Part shown: positions 1 through 7,027 of the stretch, in pieces
How the letters are laid out: each line of letters starts with the position of its first letter
Numbering within the stretch: position 1 is the stretch's first letter
Made by a program: the position numbers and the translations under genes
Notes under the pieces: generated by a model
The model's database searches: none
What the model was told of the DNA's origin: nothing
The model's input: the letters and a program-made list of their open reading frames with translations, nothing else
Assembly: GCA_937973555.1 (NCBI GenBank)
Contig: CALJKL010000029.1
Coordinates: 28,854-92,853 of the forward strand
DNA from: an uncultured Flavobacteriales bacterium
GTDB taxonomy: Bacteria > Bacteroidota > Bacteroidia > Flavobacteriales > Weeksellaceae
DNA: 64,000 nucleotides
Reading direction: 5' to 3'

Positions 1-1
1 G

Positions 2-46
2 GAAATTATTCTGGAAAAGTATTTTGATTTATTTGATAAGATATAA
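2..46 (+). CDS. possible C-terminal end of an unidentified protein (partial)
   Basis: A short reading frame enters from the left edge and ends at a TAA, giving a tail that reads EIILEKYFDLFDKI. Another frame is also open, to about position 74, so the true frame cannot be chosen here. Nothing about function can be said. Confidence 0.2.
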   Translation, partial: EIILEKYFDLFDKI

Positions 47-75
47 ACGCAAAGACTTTGTGTCTCTGTGGTAAA
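47..75. repeat. GCAAAG...CTTTGTG...CTCTGTGG repeat-like scrap
   Basis: The run of AACGCAAAGACTTTGTGTCT followed by CTGTGG resembles a degenerate sequence that I recall from many Bacteroidota intergenic regions, often beside small accessory genes. It contains a short inverted pair (AGAC/GTCT). Only one copy is in the window, so its repeat nature is recalled, not shown here. Confidence 0.3.
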
Positions 76-169
76 AAATTCTTAAATTCGCAAAAATTAA
101 AATTTAAATAAAAACCTCAAGGTTTTCAATAACTTCATACTTTAAACCTTAAACTTTAAACAAAATATT

Positions 170-1573
170 ATGTCACAATTCGATGTTACTGTAATTGGTT
201 CAGGTCCTGGTGGTTACGTTGCTGCAATCAGATGTGCGCAGTTGGGTTTCAAAACCGCTTTAATCGAAAAATATTCTACTTTGGGCGGTACATGTCTTAA
301 CGTAGGATGTATCCCTTCCAAAGCGCTTTTAGACAGTTCTGAGCATTTTCACAATGCGGCTCATACTTTCGAAAATCACGGAATTATCATCAACGAGCCA
401 AAAGCAGATTTGGCAAGAATGATTGCCCGTAAAAATGAAGTAGTAGATCAGACAACTAAAGGAATTAATTTCTTAATGGACAAAAACAAGGTAACAGTTT
501 TTGAAGGATTGGGAAGTTTCGAATCGGCTACTAAAATTAAAGTGACTAAAAACGATGGTTCTTCAGAAAGCATCGAATCAAAATATACCATCATTGCAAC
601 AGGTTCCAAACCTTCTACATTGCCTTTCATTACTTTAGATAAAGAACGCATTATCACTTCTACAGAAGCTTTGAATTTAAAAGAAATTCCTAAGCATTTG
701 GTAGTAATTGGCGGTGGCGTTATCGGTTTAGAGTTGGGCTCAGTATATTTAAGATTGGGTTCAGAAGTGACGGTGGTAGAGTTTATGGACAAAATTATCC
801 CAACCATGGATGGCGCTTTGTCTAAAGAACTTCAAAAAGTGTTGAAAAAACAAGGCATGAAGTTTATGCTTTCTACAGGAGTACAATCAGTAGAGAGAAA
901 AGGAAACTCCGTAACCATTACGGCCAAAGACAAAAAAGGAGAAGAGGTAAAAGTAGAAGGAGATTATGTTTTGGTTTCTGTGGGGAGAAGACCTTACACA
1001 GACGGATTAGGATTAGAAAATGCAGGAGTAGAATTGGATGAAAGAGGCCGTGTAAAAGTAAATAACCATTTGCAAACCAACGTAGCGAATATCTACGCCA
1101 TAGGAGATGTGGTGCAAGGAGCCATGTTGGCACATAAGGCAGAAGAAGAAGGCGTTTTTGTAGCAGAAACAATTGCCGGACAAAAACCACACATCAACTA
1201 TAATTTAATTCCGGGAGTAGTATACACTTGGCCTGAAGTGGCTGGAGTAGGTAAAACCGAAGAGCAGTTAAAAGAAGAAGGAGCTGCTTACAAAGTAGGT
1301 TCTTTCCCGATGAGAGCTTTGGGAAGAAGCCGTGCTTCGGGTGATATCGATGGATTGATTAAAGTTTTGGCGGATGAAAAGACCGACGAAATTTTAGGCG
1401 TTCACATGATAGGAGCTAGAGTAGCGGACTTGATTGCAGAAGCGGTAATTGCGATGGAATTTAGAGCCAGCGCAGAAGATATTGCCAGAAGTTCCCATGC
1501 ACACCCTACGTATGCAGAAGCTATTAAAGAGGCTTGTCTGGATGCTACAGGAAAAAGAGCATTGCATATGTAA
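170..1573 (+). CDS. lpdA: dihydrolipoyl dehydrogenase (E3)
   Basis: FAD flavoprotein that reoxidises dihydrolipoamide with NAD+ in the pyruvate, 2-oxoglutarate and branched-chain 2-oxoacid dehydrogenase complexes or the glycine cleavage system. The 467 residues match the family's usual length. Seen: N-terminal FAD site VIGSGPGGYVAA (residues 8-19), the redox disulphide in GGTCLNVGCIPSK (C42, C47), a second nucleotide-binding GGGVIGLELG near residue 180, the FAD motif YAIGDV, and the C-terminal dimer-interface HAHPTYAEA with the catalytic His445-Glu450 pair. It is monocistronic, followed by a strong terminator, and no E1/E2 gene adjoins it, so which complex it serves is not shown. Confidence 0.97.
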   Translation: MSQFDVTVIGSGPGGYVAAIRCAQLGFKTALIEKYSTLGGTCLNVGCIPSKALLDSSEHFHNAAHTFENHGIIINEPKADLARMIARKNEVVDQTTKGINFLMDKNKVTVFEGLGSFESATKIKVTKNDGSSESIESKYTIIATGSKPSTLPFITLDKERIITSTEALNLKEIPKHLVVIGGGVIGLELGSVYLRLGSEVTVVEFMDKIIPTMDGALSKELQKVLKKQGMKFMLSTGVQSVERKGNSVTITAKDKKGEEVKVEGDYVLVSVGRRPYTDGLGLENAGVELDERGRVKVNNHLQTNVANIYAIGDVVQGAMLAHKAEEEGVFVAETIAGQKPHINYNLIPGVVYTWPEVAGVGKTEEQLKEEGAAYKVGSFPMRALGRSRASGDIDGLIKVLADEKTDEILGVHMIGARVADLIAEAVIAMEFRASAEDIARSSHAHPTYAEAIKEACLDATGKRALHM

Positions 1574-1598
1574 AATAAAGAAACGTTTTATAAAATAT

Positions 1599-1633
1599 AA
1601 AGAGAAGCATTTTTGCTTCTCTTTTTTTTTTTG
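1599..1633 (+). terminator. rho-independent terminator of lpdA
   Basis: A 9-bp perfect stem (AGAGAAGCA / TGCTTCTCT) with a TTTT loop is followed by a run of about ten T. It lies 26 bases after the lpdA stop. Confidence 0.9.
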
Positions 1634-1704
1634 GCAATCTACTCTGCTTCTTTTTTAGAAAATTTGGTTTTTAATGCAATAGTAGATTTCTTTGTCTTAA
1701 ATAG

Positions 1705-1838
1705 ATAAAGTTTTGGGCTTGCCGAAGGTGGGGTTTTAGAAGTTCAAATGTTCGATTTAGCATAAATGTATTTAAAAAACACAAATATTTCACTTATCAC
1801 TTATCCCCGCATTGTGCCAAACCGATGTTGGCAGTAGT
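1705..1838. repeat. right-border repeat of a cassette-like unit
   Basis: On the minus strand this follows the stop of the secreted-protein gene at 1843-2412 and reads ACTGCCAACATCGG, then TTTGGCACAATGCGGGG, then a duplicated GATAAGTG (two copies in tandem), then an A+T-rich stretch ending in CCCCACCTTCGGCAAGCC. Its CTGCCAAC and CAATGCGG elements recur in degenerate form on the other side of the gene (2438-2468). I recall very similar text next to small hypothetical genes in other Bacteroidota; that recollection is unverified. Confidence 0.5.
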
Positions 1839-1842
1839 TTTT

Positions 1843-2412
1843 TTAATTCAATAGTACTTTTGGTATAAATTTCTCAAGTAATATTTTCATTTTGGGGTTG
1901 TCAATGGTTACAAATTTCCAATCAAGTTCGTTATCACTACTTGCAATAATTACTTTTTCTGCTTTGATTTTGTAAAATCCACTTTCTTTGTCAAATTCAA
2001 CATTTCCAATTCCGAATTTCGATTCAAAGCTTTTTATCATTTGAGAAACTTTTTCGTCAGTATTTTCGATGTTAGTAAATTTCATTTGAATGGGGGAAAT
2101 TATAAAGAACTTAACATAGTTAATATTTTCGATTTTTTTTGGCTCTTCGAATTTTAAGAATGTAGCAATTCCTGTTTTATATTCAATGTTCGGCATTTTA
2201 TAAACTGCTTCCATTAGACTTTTTATTTGCTCTTTCGGAATAATTTCAAATAATTTTGGATTTGAATAATTTAAAGCATCATCTATTTTTCTTTCTGCTA
2301 TAAGATTTAAATAATCGTTAAAATCCTTTTTAATTTCATTGTTCACGTCTACTCCTTGACCGAAAGAAATTAAGGTCTGAAAAAAAGCTAAAAATGTGAT
2401 TATTTGTTTCAT
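1843..2412 (-). CDS. small secreted protein of unknown function
   Basis: A 189-residue protein starting MKQIITFLAFFQTLISFGQG, a clear Sec signal peptide with probable cleavage after SFG or FGQ. The frame is open further upstream, but those codons overlap the promoter and repeat, so I chose the ATG at 2412. The mature part is charged (many Lys, Glu, Ile and Asn), with no Cys and no recognised domain; helical at the start (NEIKKDFNDYLNLIAERKIDDAL) and then mixed, reminiscent of small periplasmic NTF2-like or DUF-type proteins, though this is a guess. It stands alone, opposite to both neighbours, inside repeat-like borders, which suggests acquisition as a unit. No function is proposed. Confidence 0.8.
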   Translation of the reverse strand: MKQIITFLAFFQTLISFGQGVDVNNEIKKDFNDYLNLIAERKIDDALNYSNPKLFEIIPKEQIKSLMEAVYKMPNIEYKTGIATFLKFEEPKKIENINYVKFFIISPIQMKFTNIENTDEKVSQMIKSFESKFGIGNVEFDKESGFYKIKAEKVIIASSDNELDWKFVTIDNPKMKILLEKFIPKVLLN

Positions 2413-2437
2413 TTTTATTTTCGGTTTTGGTAAAATT

Positions 2438-2470
2438 ACTGCCACATTCAAATATACGCATTGCGGCAAT
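2438..2470 (-). repeat. left-border repeat of the cassette-like unit
   Basis: On the minus strand this reads ATTGCCGCAATGCG, then TATATTTGAATG, then TGGCAGTAA. GCAATGCG and the complement of CTGCCA match elements of the border at 1705-1838, so the two borders look like degenerate halves of one repeat family. The stretch also contains the gene's -7 promoter box. Confidence 0.45.
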
Positions 2471-2479
2471 ATTATCAAA
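2449..2479 (-). promoter_or_regulatory. promoter of the cassette-like secreted-protein gene
   Basis: Minus strand: TTTG (2479-2476), a 19-nt spacer, then TATATTTG (2456-2449), a full match to the Bacteroidota TTG-N19-TAnnTTTG form. Transcription should begin near 2443, about 30 nt before the ATG at 2412. Confidence 0.7.
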
Positions 2480-2604
2480 TTTAGTTAAAGTAATTTTTTC
2501 ATTAAATTAAAAATCATAAAATAAGCTGAATATTATGACTTTTCTTAATGTTTAAAGTTTCTCTTTTTTTGTTTAAATTTACTACCATTAAATCAAAGAC
2601 CTTT

Positions 2605-3978
2605 ATGCATAAGATAGACATTGATTTTGTTGAAATGACTTTGGATATCATGAAATATTCTATCAACAGAATCACCAATACTTCCCCAGAATTTGGAAGT
2701 CCTAAAAAGGCTTCAGAACTTAAAGAACTGGTGGGAGAAACCGTAACGCCGAATGGTATTGGCGGTGAAAATGCCTTTGCCATCTGGACGGATATTTTAT
2801 CCAAGGCCAATGTGCCGGTGAGTCACCCAAGGAATTTGTCTTTTGTGCCCTCAGCACCGTCAAGGGCATCTATTTTGTTTGATTTGGTGACTTCGGCTTC
2901 CAATATTCATGGTTCTTACTGGATGATGGGTGCAGGAGGTATTTTTGCAGAAAATGAAGCCATGAAATGGTTGGTTTCCCTTACGGGACTTCCTGATGGG
3001 GCTTTTGGGGTTTTTACGCCTGGTGGTACTGATGCCAATCTGTCTGCTATTATTACGGCAAGAGAAGCTTGGAGAAGCAAGTTTCCGGAAAATAAAAAGA
3101 AGAGAGGTGTTATTATTACCTCCGGGGGAGTACATTCTTCTGTGATTACGATGGCGAAAATTACAGACTCAGATGTTCATCTAATCAACAAAGAAGAAAA
3201 ACTTACTGGTTCAGATTTAAGAGAGGAACTCGAAAATATGCCAGAAGAAGAAAGAAGTAAAGTCTTTGCGGTGATTGCTACAGCTGGTACCACCAATGCG
3301 GGGATTATTGATGATTTGGAAGGTATTGCACAGATTTGTGAAGAAAAAGGACTTTGGTTTCATGTAGACGCCGCCTATGGGGGAGGAGCTTTGGCTTCGC
3401 CTAAAGCAAAACCTCTTTTTAAAGGAATAGAAAAAGCCAACAGCATTACCATCGATCCACATAAATGGCTGTTTACCACCTATGATTGTGGTGCGGTGAT
3501 TTACAGGAATCCTGAACTGGCCAAGGAAGCGCTTTCGCAGCATGGTTCTTATCTTGATATTTTTCAGGATGAAGGCGCCAGAGGCTTTAATCCATCAGAC
3601 TATCAGGTACAGTTGACAAGAAAGCTGAGAGGACTTTCTCTTTGGTTTTCATTGGCGATGCATGGCACAGAAGTCTATAAAAGTGCTGTGGAAATAGGTT
3701 TGGATTTGGCTCAAAAAGCCAAAGAATTGATTGATCAAAACCCAAATTTGGAAATGGTAAGAGAGCCCGGATTGAGTTGTGTTTTGTTCCGAAGAAAGGG
3801 CTGGCAGCCACAAGATTACTACAACTGGACCTATAAAAACCATAAAGGAAACATTGCTTTGGTAACGCCTACCAAATGGCAGAATGAAAATGAACCAGAA
3901 ACCGTAGCGCGTTTCTGCTTCATTAACCCCGATACTACGGAGGAAGACATAAAGGTTATTTTAGAAACCATGAATTAA
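2605..3978 (+). CDS. PLP-dependent group II amino-acid decarboxylase family protein
   Basis: A 457-residue fold-type I PLP enzyme of the aromatic-amino-acid/glutamate decarboxylase family. Seen: the cofactor-phosphate region GVFTPGGTDANLSA, the Asp that contacts the pyridine nitrogen in HVDAAYGGG (D255), and the PLP lysine in TIDPHKW (K287). The upstream SHPRNLSFVPS matches the substrate-entry region of this family. I took the ATG at 2605; an upstream in-frame ATG at 2548 would add a basic, Phe-rich tail unlike the family. The substrate (aromatic amino acid, Glu or Asp) cannot be read from sequence. The gene is followed after 24 nt by a VOC protein in the same direction, so the two may be co-transcribed. 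Confidence 0.88.
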   Translation: MHKIDIDFVEMTLDIMKYSINRITNTSPEFGSPKKASELKELVGETVTPNGIGGENAFAIWTDILSKANVPVSHPRNLSFVPSAPSRASILFDLVTSASNIHGSYWMMGAGGIFAENEAMKWLVSLTGLPDGAFGVFTPGGTDANLSAIITAREAWRSKFPENKKKRGVIITSGGVHSSVITMAKITDSDVHLINKEEKLTGSDLREELENMPEEERSKVFAVIATAGTTNAGIIDDLEGIAQICEEKGLWFHVDAAYGGGALASPKAKPLFKGIEKANSITIDPHKWLFTTYDCGAVIYRNPELAKEALSQHGSYLDIFQDEGARGFNPSDYQVQLTRKLRGLSLWFSLAMHGTEVYKSAVEIGLDLAQKAKELIDQNPNLEMVREPGLSCVLFRRKGWQPQDYYNWTYKNHKGNIALVTPTKWQNENEPETVARFCFINPDTTEEDIKVILETMN

Positions 3979-4002
3979 TTTGATCTAATTAAAAAACTTA
4001 CA

Positions 4003-4437
4003 ATGATGATTTCACCTATTTATCCTTGTCTTTGGTTTGAAAAAGACGCCATAGACGCTGCAAAGTTCTATTTAGATATTTTCCCAAATTCTGAAATCCT
4101 TTCAGAAAATCCATGGGTAGTATACTTTACTTTAAATGGAAGTACCATCATGTTGCTTAATGGTGGAAAGGCCCATCAACTCTCAGAGGCAGTTTCCTTG
4201 GTGGTAGAATGTGATACCCAAGAAGAAATAGATTATTATTGGGCAAAACTGCTTCAGAATGGCGGACAGGAAAAAGTTTGCGGTTGGCTTACCGATCAGT
4301 TTGGGGTAAGTTGGCAGATATTTCCTAGGTTTTTGATTGATAAATTGAACAATCCGGAAACGGCACCCAAAGTTTTTGAAGCTTTTCAGGATATGGTAAA
4401 ATTTGACATTGAAAAATTGAAAAAAGCCTTGGAATAA
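4003..4437 (+). CDS. VOC superfamily protein, PhnB-like
   Basis: A 144-residue protein with the PhnB/'3-demethylubiquinone methyltransferase-like' layout: an opening YPCLWFEKDAIDAAKFYLDIFPNS, a middle MLLNGGKAH strand, and a closing GWLTDQFGVSWQIFP. This fold is a glyoxalase/bleomycin-resistance (VOC) module; in this subfamily metal ligands are often incomplete and the activity is unknown. Two adjacent ATG codons are available as starts. It lies just downstream of the PLP decarboxylase and upstream of a gene with its own promoter. Confidence 0.82.
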   Translation: MMISPIYPCLWFEKDAIDAAKFYLDIFPNSEILSENPWVVYFTLNGSTIMLLNGGKAHQLSEAVSLVVECDTQEEIDYYWAKLLQNGGQEKVCGWLTDQFGVSWQIFPRFLIDKLNNPETAPKVFEAFQDMVKFDIEKLKKALE

Positions 4438-4455
4438 ATTTCAAATTTAAAACCG

Positions 4456-4463
4456 TACTTTTG
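4456..4463 (+). promoter_or_regulatory. -7 box of the CvfB-like gene
   Basis: TACTTTTG matches TAnnTTTG and lies 19 nt before the ATG at 4483. A TTG at 4429-4431 is present but with a long 24-nt spacer, so only the -7 element is convincing. Confidence 0.5.
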
Positions 4464-4482
4464 CACCCGAAACAAGCGCATT

Positions 4483-5310
4483 ATGGAAGTTGGTAAAATT
4501 CAGACTTTAAAAATTTCAGAGAAAAACAGTTCAGGATTTTTCCTTGAGTCAGAAACTGGTGAAAAAGCATTTTTGCCTAAAATTTTTGCAGACGAAGACC
4601 TGGAAATTGGTGATTCAATGGAAGTATTTGTCTATCAGGATGATGACAAACTGAAGGCTACCACAGAAATACCAACAGCTGAAGTGGGAGAGTTTGCGGT
4701 GATGAACTGCGTACAGTCTATGCCAAGCGGGGCTTTTATGGATTGGGGTATTATTAAAGACCTTTTTATTCCTTACAAACAACAAAAAGGGAAGATCATA
4801 GAAGGCAAAAGATATTTGGTTTACATTTATGTTGATGAAGTTTCAGGAAGAATTACCGGAACTACCAAATTCAAAAGAAACCAAAGTTATGAGAATGTTC
4901 CTTTCACAAAAGGAGATGCGGTAGATTTAATTATTGCCGGAGAATCCGAATTGGGCTGGAATGTGGTCATCAACAAAAAGTATTTGGGATTAATTTACAC
5001 TTCTGATGTCTTTAAAAAACTCTATCCATTGTCTGAAGAAATGGGTTATATCAAAACCATACGCGAAGATGGCAAGATAGACGTCACGCTTCAAAAGCAA
5101 GGTTTTGTAGAAAATATAGACGAATTCAAACAAAAAATTCTAGATGCTTTGGAAGCCAATTATGGTCTTTTGTACTTAACGGATGCCTCTTCCCCGGAAG
5201 AGATAAAAGAAGAGTTGCAGATGAGCAAAAAGAATTTTAAAAAGGCCATCGGTGGGCTATATAAAGACAAAGTCATTGAAATTTTGGAAGACAAAATCAG
5301 ACTTTTATAA
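4483..5310 (+). CDS. CvfB/YitL-like S1 RNA-binding protein
   Basis: A 275-residue protein matching the CvfB family: tandem S1-type OB folds followed by a C-terminal winged helix. Seen: the first S1-like region (residues 1-60, MEVGKIQTLKISEKNSSGFF...), a second one starting GEFAVMNCVQSMPSGAFMDWG with the typical KDLFIPYKQQ, a third with WNVVINKKYLGLIYTSDVF, and a helical end rich in Lys. In staphylococci this family binds RNA and affects virulence-factor expression; in flavobacteria its role is not known. It has its own -7 box and a strong terminator. Confidence 0.85.
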   Translation: MEVGKIQTLKISEKNSSGFFLESETGEKAFLPKIFADEDLEIGDSMEVFVYQDDDKLKATTEIPTAEVGEFAVMNCVQSMPSGAFMDWGIIKDLFIPYKQQKGKIIEGKRYLVYIYVDEVSGRITGTTKFKRNQSYENVPFTKGDAVDLIIAGESELGWNVVINKKYLGLIYTSDVFKKLYPLSEEMGYIKTIREDGKIDVTLQKQGFVENIDEFKQKILDALEANYGLLYLTDASSPEEIKEELQMSKKNFKKAIGGLYKDKVIEILEDKIRLL

Positions 5311-5315
5311 AATCA

Positions 5316-5345
5316 AAAAGAGCAGAAATTTCTGCTCTTTTTTTA
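5316..5345. terminator. bidirectional terminator between convergent genes
   Basis: GAGCAGAAATTTCTGCTC is a perfect 18-nt palindrome (5320-5337) flanked by A-runs on the left and T-runs on the right. It can end both the + gene (stop at 5310) and the - gene (stop at 5343). Confidence 0.85.
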
Positions 5346-5690
5346 TTCTTTTTTCACAACCAAAACGAAATCATCTTCTAAAAGTTTATAACCAAAGTCA
5401 TAGACAAAAAAATATTGAGATCCGTTTTTGTAGGTCTTGATATTGGTGAAATATTCAAAATCAAACCCTAAGGTGGAAAGTTTATTTTTAGAGGTTTTGG
5501 CTTTACCTTCAATGAATTTTTGTTCGGAGAGAATTCTGAAATTTTTACGCAATTTATTATTGACATTGCGCATTAGATTGGTTTGGTCTTTATGCTGCTT
5601 GTTGTTGTAGGCGTTTCTACAAGCATCATCGCAGAATTTCTTGTCACTTCTTCCGATAATGGTTTCTCCGCACTCCAGACAGTTTTTCAT
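5343..5690 (-). CDS. zinc-ribbon protein of unknown function
   Basis: A 115-residue protein starting with a compact treble of cysteines: MKNCLECGETIIGRSDKKFCDDACRNAYNN (C4, C7, C20, C24), which is the usual four-Cys zinc-ribbon spacing of small 'DUF2116-like' proteins. The remainder is basic and ends in an aromatic, beta-rich segment (YFFVYDFGYKLLEDDFVLVV). I do not recognise a named family. Nucleic-acid or protein binding is plausible from the zinc ribbon plus the basic linker (NVNNKLRKNFR), but this is inference. A -7-like box (TATATTTG, 5714-5707 on the minus strand) lies 17 nt upstream of the start. Confidence 0.8.
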   Translation of the reverse strand: MKNCLECGETIIGRSDKKFCDDACRNAYNNKQHKDQTNLMRNVNNKLRKNFRILSEQKFIEGKAKTSKNKLSTLGFDFEYFTNIKTYKNGSQYFFVYDFGYKLLEDDFVLVVKKE

Positions 5691-5756
5691 AATCTCCGTT
5701 TTATTTCAAATATAATAAAAAACGTCAATCATTTGAAAACAAATAAGATATATCTG

Positions 5757-6599
5757 CTATTTTAAGATGCCTCTTATCTTATTGGCATTTCTGATGAGCT
5801 CTTCTAGTAACTCATAATTTTCTTTTTCTAGAGCTGATTTAAATTTCCTCAGCTGGGTGATATGCTCATTTAAAACATCCAAAACATTTTCTTTGTTTTG
5901 TTTAAAGATAGGTACCCACATTTCAGGGTGCGATTTGGCAAGCCTTACTGTACTAGAAAAACCAGAACTCGCCAACTGGAATATAGTATCTTCTTCGCGT
6001 TCTTTTTCTAAAACAGTATTGGCTAGTGCATAAGAAGTAATGTGTGAGATATGTGAAATATAGGCCGTATGCACATCATGGTCTGTAGAAGGCATGTAGA
6101 TAGTATGCATGTCTAGCGTTTTGGCAATTTCTTCTACCAACTGAAGGGCATCAGGAGAAGATTTTTCTTTATCACAAATAACGGCGGCTCTTTCTGAGAA
6201 GCTTTCCTTTTGGGCAGATTTTGGTCCACTATTTTCGGTACCCCACATCGGGTGAAAGGCTACATAGCGGTTTCTTCTAGGGTGGTCTTTAATGGCAGCG
6301 GCAATTCCGGATTTGGTAGAACCTACATCCATTACGGTTTGTTTATCAGAAATTAAATCCAATACTTGCGGTAAAACCTTTACCGTAGCATCCACCGGGA
6401 TGGCTACAATGATGAGGTCTGCATTTTTAACCCCAGTTTCAAAATCTGAGGAGGAATTGATGATGCCCAATTCTATAGCCTCCTGAAGGTGGGCTTCAGA
6501 TTTATCTATACCGATAAATTCATTAGAAAATTTCTTTTCACGAAGTTTCAATGCTAAAGAACCTCCTATTAACCCTACACCAATTACAGCAACTTTCAT
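5757..6599 (-). CDS. tyrA: prephenate dehydrogenase
   Basis: NAD(P)-dependent oxidative decarboxylation of prephenate to 4-hydroxyphenylpyruvate in tyrosine synthesis. The 280-residue length fits the stand-alone dehydrogenase (no chorismate mutase or ACT domain). Seen: Rossmann motif AVIGVGLIGGSLALKL (residues 4-19), IVAIPVD, VMDVGSTK, and the catalytic-region histidine in RYVAFHPMWGTENSGP. The gene starts immediately after the stop codon of the upstream 123-residue protein (TAG directly followed by ATG), so translational coupling is likely. Confidence 0.93.
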   Translation of the reverse strand: MKVAVIGVGLIGGSLALKLREKKFSNEFIGIDKSEAHLQEAIELGIINSSSDFETGVKNADLIIVAIPVDATVKVLPQVLDLISDKQTVMDVGSTKSGIAAAIKDHPRRNRYVAFHPMWGTENSGPKSAQKESFSERAAVICDKEKSSPDALQLVEEIAKTLDMHTIYMPSTDHDVHTAYISHISHITSYALANTVLEKEREEDTIFQLASSGFSSTVRLAKSHPEMWVPIFKQNKENVLDVLNEHITQLRKFKSALEKENYELLEELIRNANKIRGILK

Positions 6600-6971
6600 C
6601 TATTTTAATTTTTTTACATGCAATAGTTTCACTTCGTTTTTACATTTTTCGAAAGTAACCTCATATTGAGGATTTTTTTCAGGAGAAGTAAGTACATAAA
6701 AGGGACAAGGCTCTTTTTGTGCATTGCTTTTCTCAAAATTAATTTCTCCTTTGGCAATAATGCTATCCTTAATGAAATTGTCTTGAAGATTCAGCGTCTG
6801 AATTTCTTTTTTGCATTCTTCAGAATAGCTAAAATCCTTGGAAAGTGTTTCAGCAATTACTCTAGAATTGGGCAAATAACCACTGCAGCTCGCCCCCTTT
6901 TTGTTAAGGATAAAAAACATAATTAACAAGCCCGGAATAAGTCCTATTAAATAAAATCTTAATTTTCTCAT
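6600..6971 (-). CDS. small membrane-anchored protein, DUF4258-like
   Basis: A 123-residue protein with a basic N-terminus and one hydrophobic segment (FYLIGLIPGLLIMFFIL, residues 6-22), then KKGASCSGYLPNSRV and a soluble domain with four Cys in total. The GASC...PNSRV pattern and position recall flavobacterial proteins labelled DUF4258, but this is from memory. It sits between alanine dehydrogenase and prephenate dehydrogenase in the same direction and abuts tyrA with no gap. The function is unknown. Confidence 0.75.
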   Translation of the reverse strand: MRKLRFYLIGLIPGLLIMFFILNKKGASCSGYLPNSRVIAETLSKDFSYSEECKKEIQTLNLQDNFIKDSIIAKGEINFEKSNAQKEPCPFYVLTSPEKNPQYEVTFEKCKNEVKLLHVKKLK

Positions 6972-6982
6972 GAGTTTTATAA

Positions 6983-7018
6983 GCCTATTTATAGATAGGC
7001 TGCATCAATTTTATGCAG
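6983..7018 (-). other. tandem hairpins between ald and the tyrA pair
   Basis: Two adjacent inverted repeats: GCCTAT/ATAGGC (6983-7000) and CTGCAT/ATGCAG (7000-7018). Neither is followed by a strong T-run on the minus strand, so they could be a weak terminator, an attenuator or an RNA-processing site between ald and the downstream genes. Confidence 0.45.
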
Positions 7019-7027
7019 TTTAAATTA

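Noticed and set aside
1705..1838. CRISPR or insertion-sequence origin of the repeat beside the secreted-protein gene
   Set aside because: No regular repeat-spacer array, no transposase or integrase frame and no target-site duplication could be seen.
2548..2604. Extended N-terminus for the PLP decarboxylase from ATG 2548
   Set aside because: It would add 19 residues rich in Phe and Lys that do not fit the family; ATG 2605 fits better.
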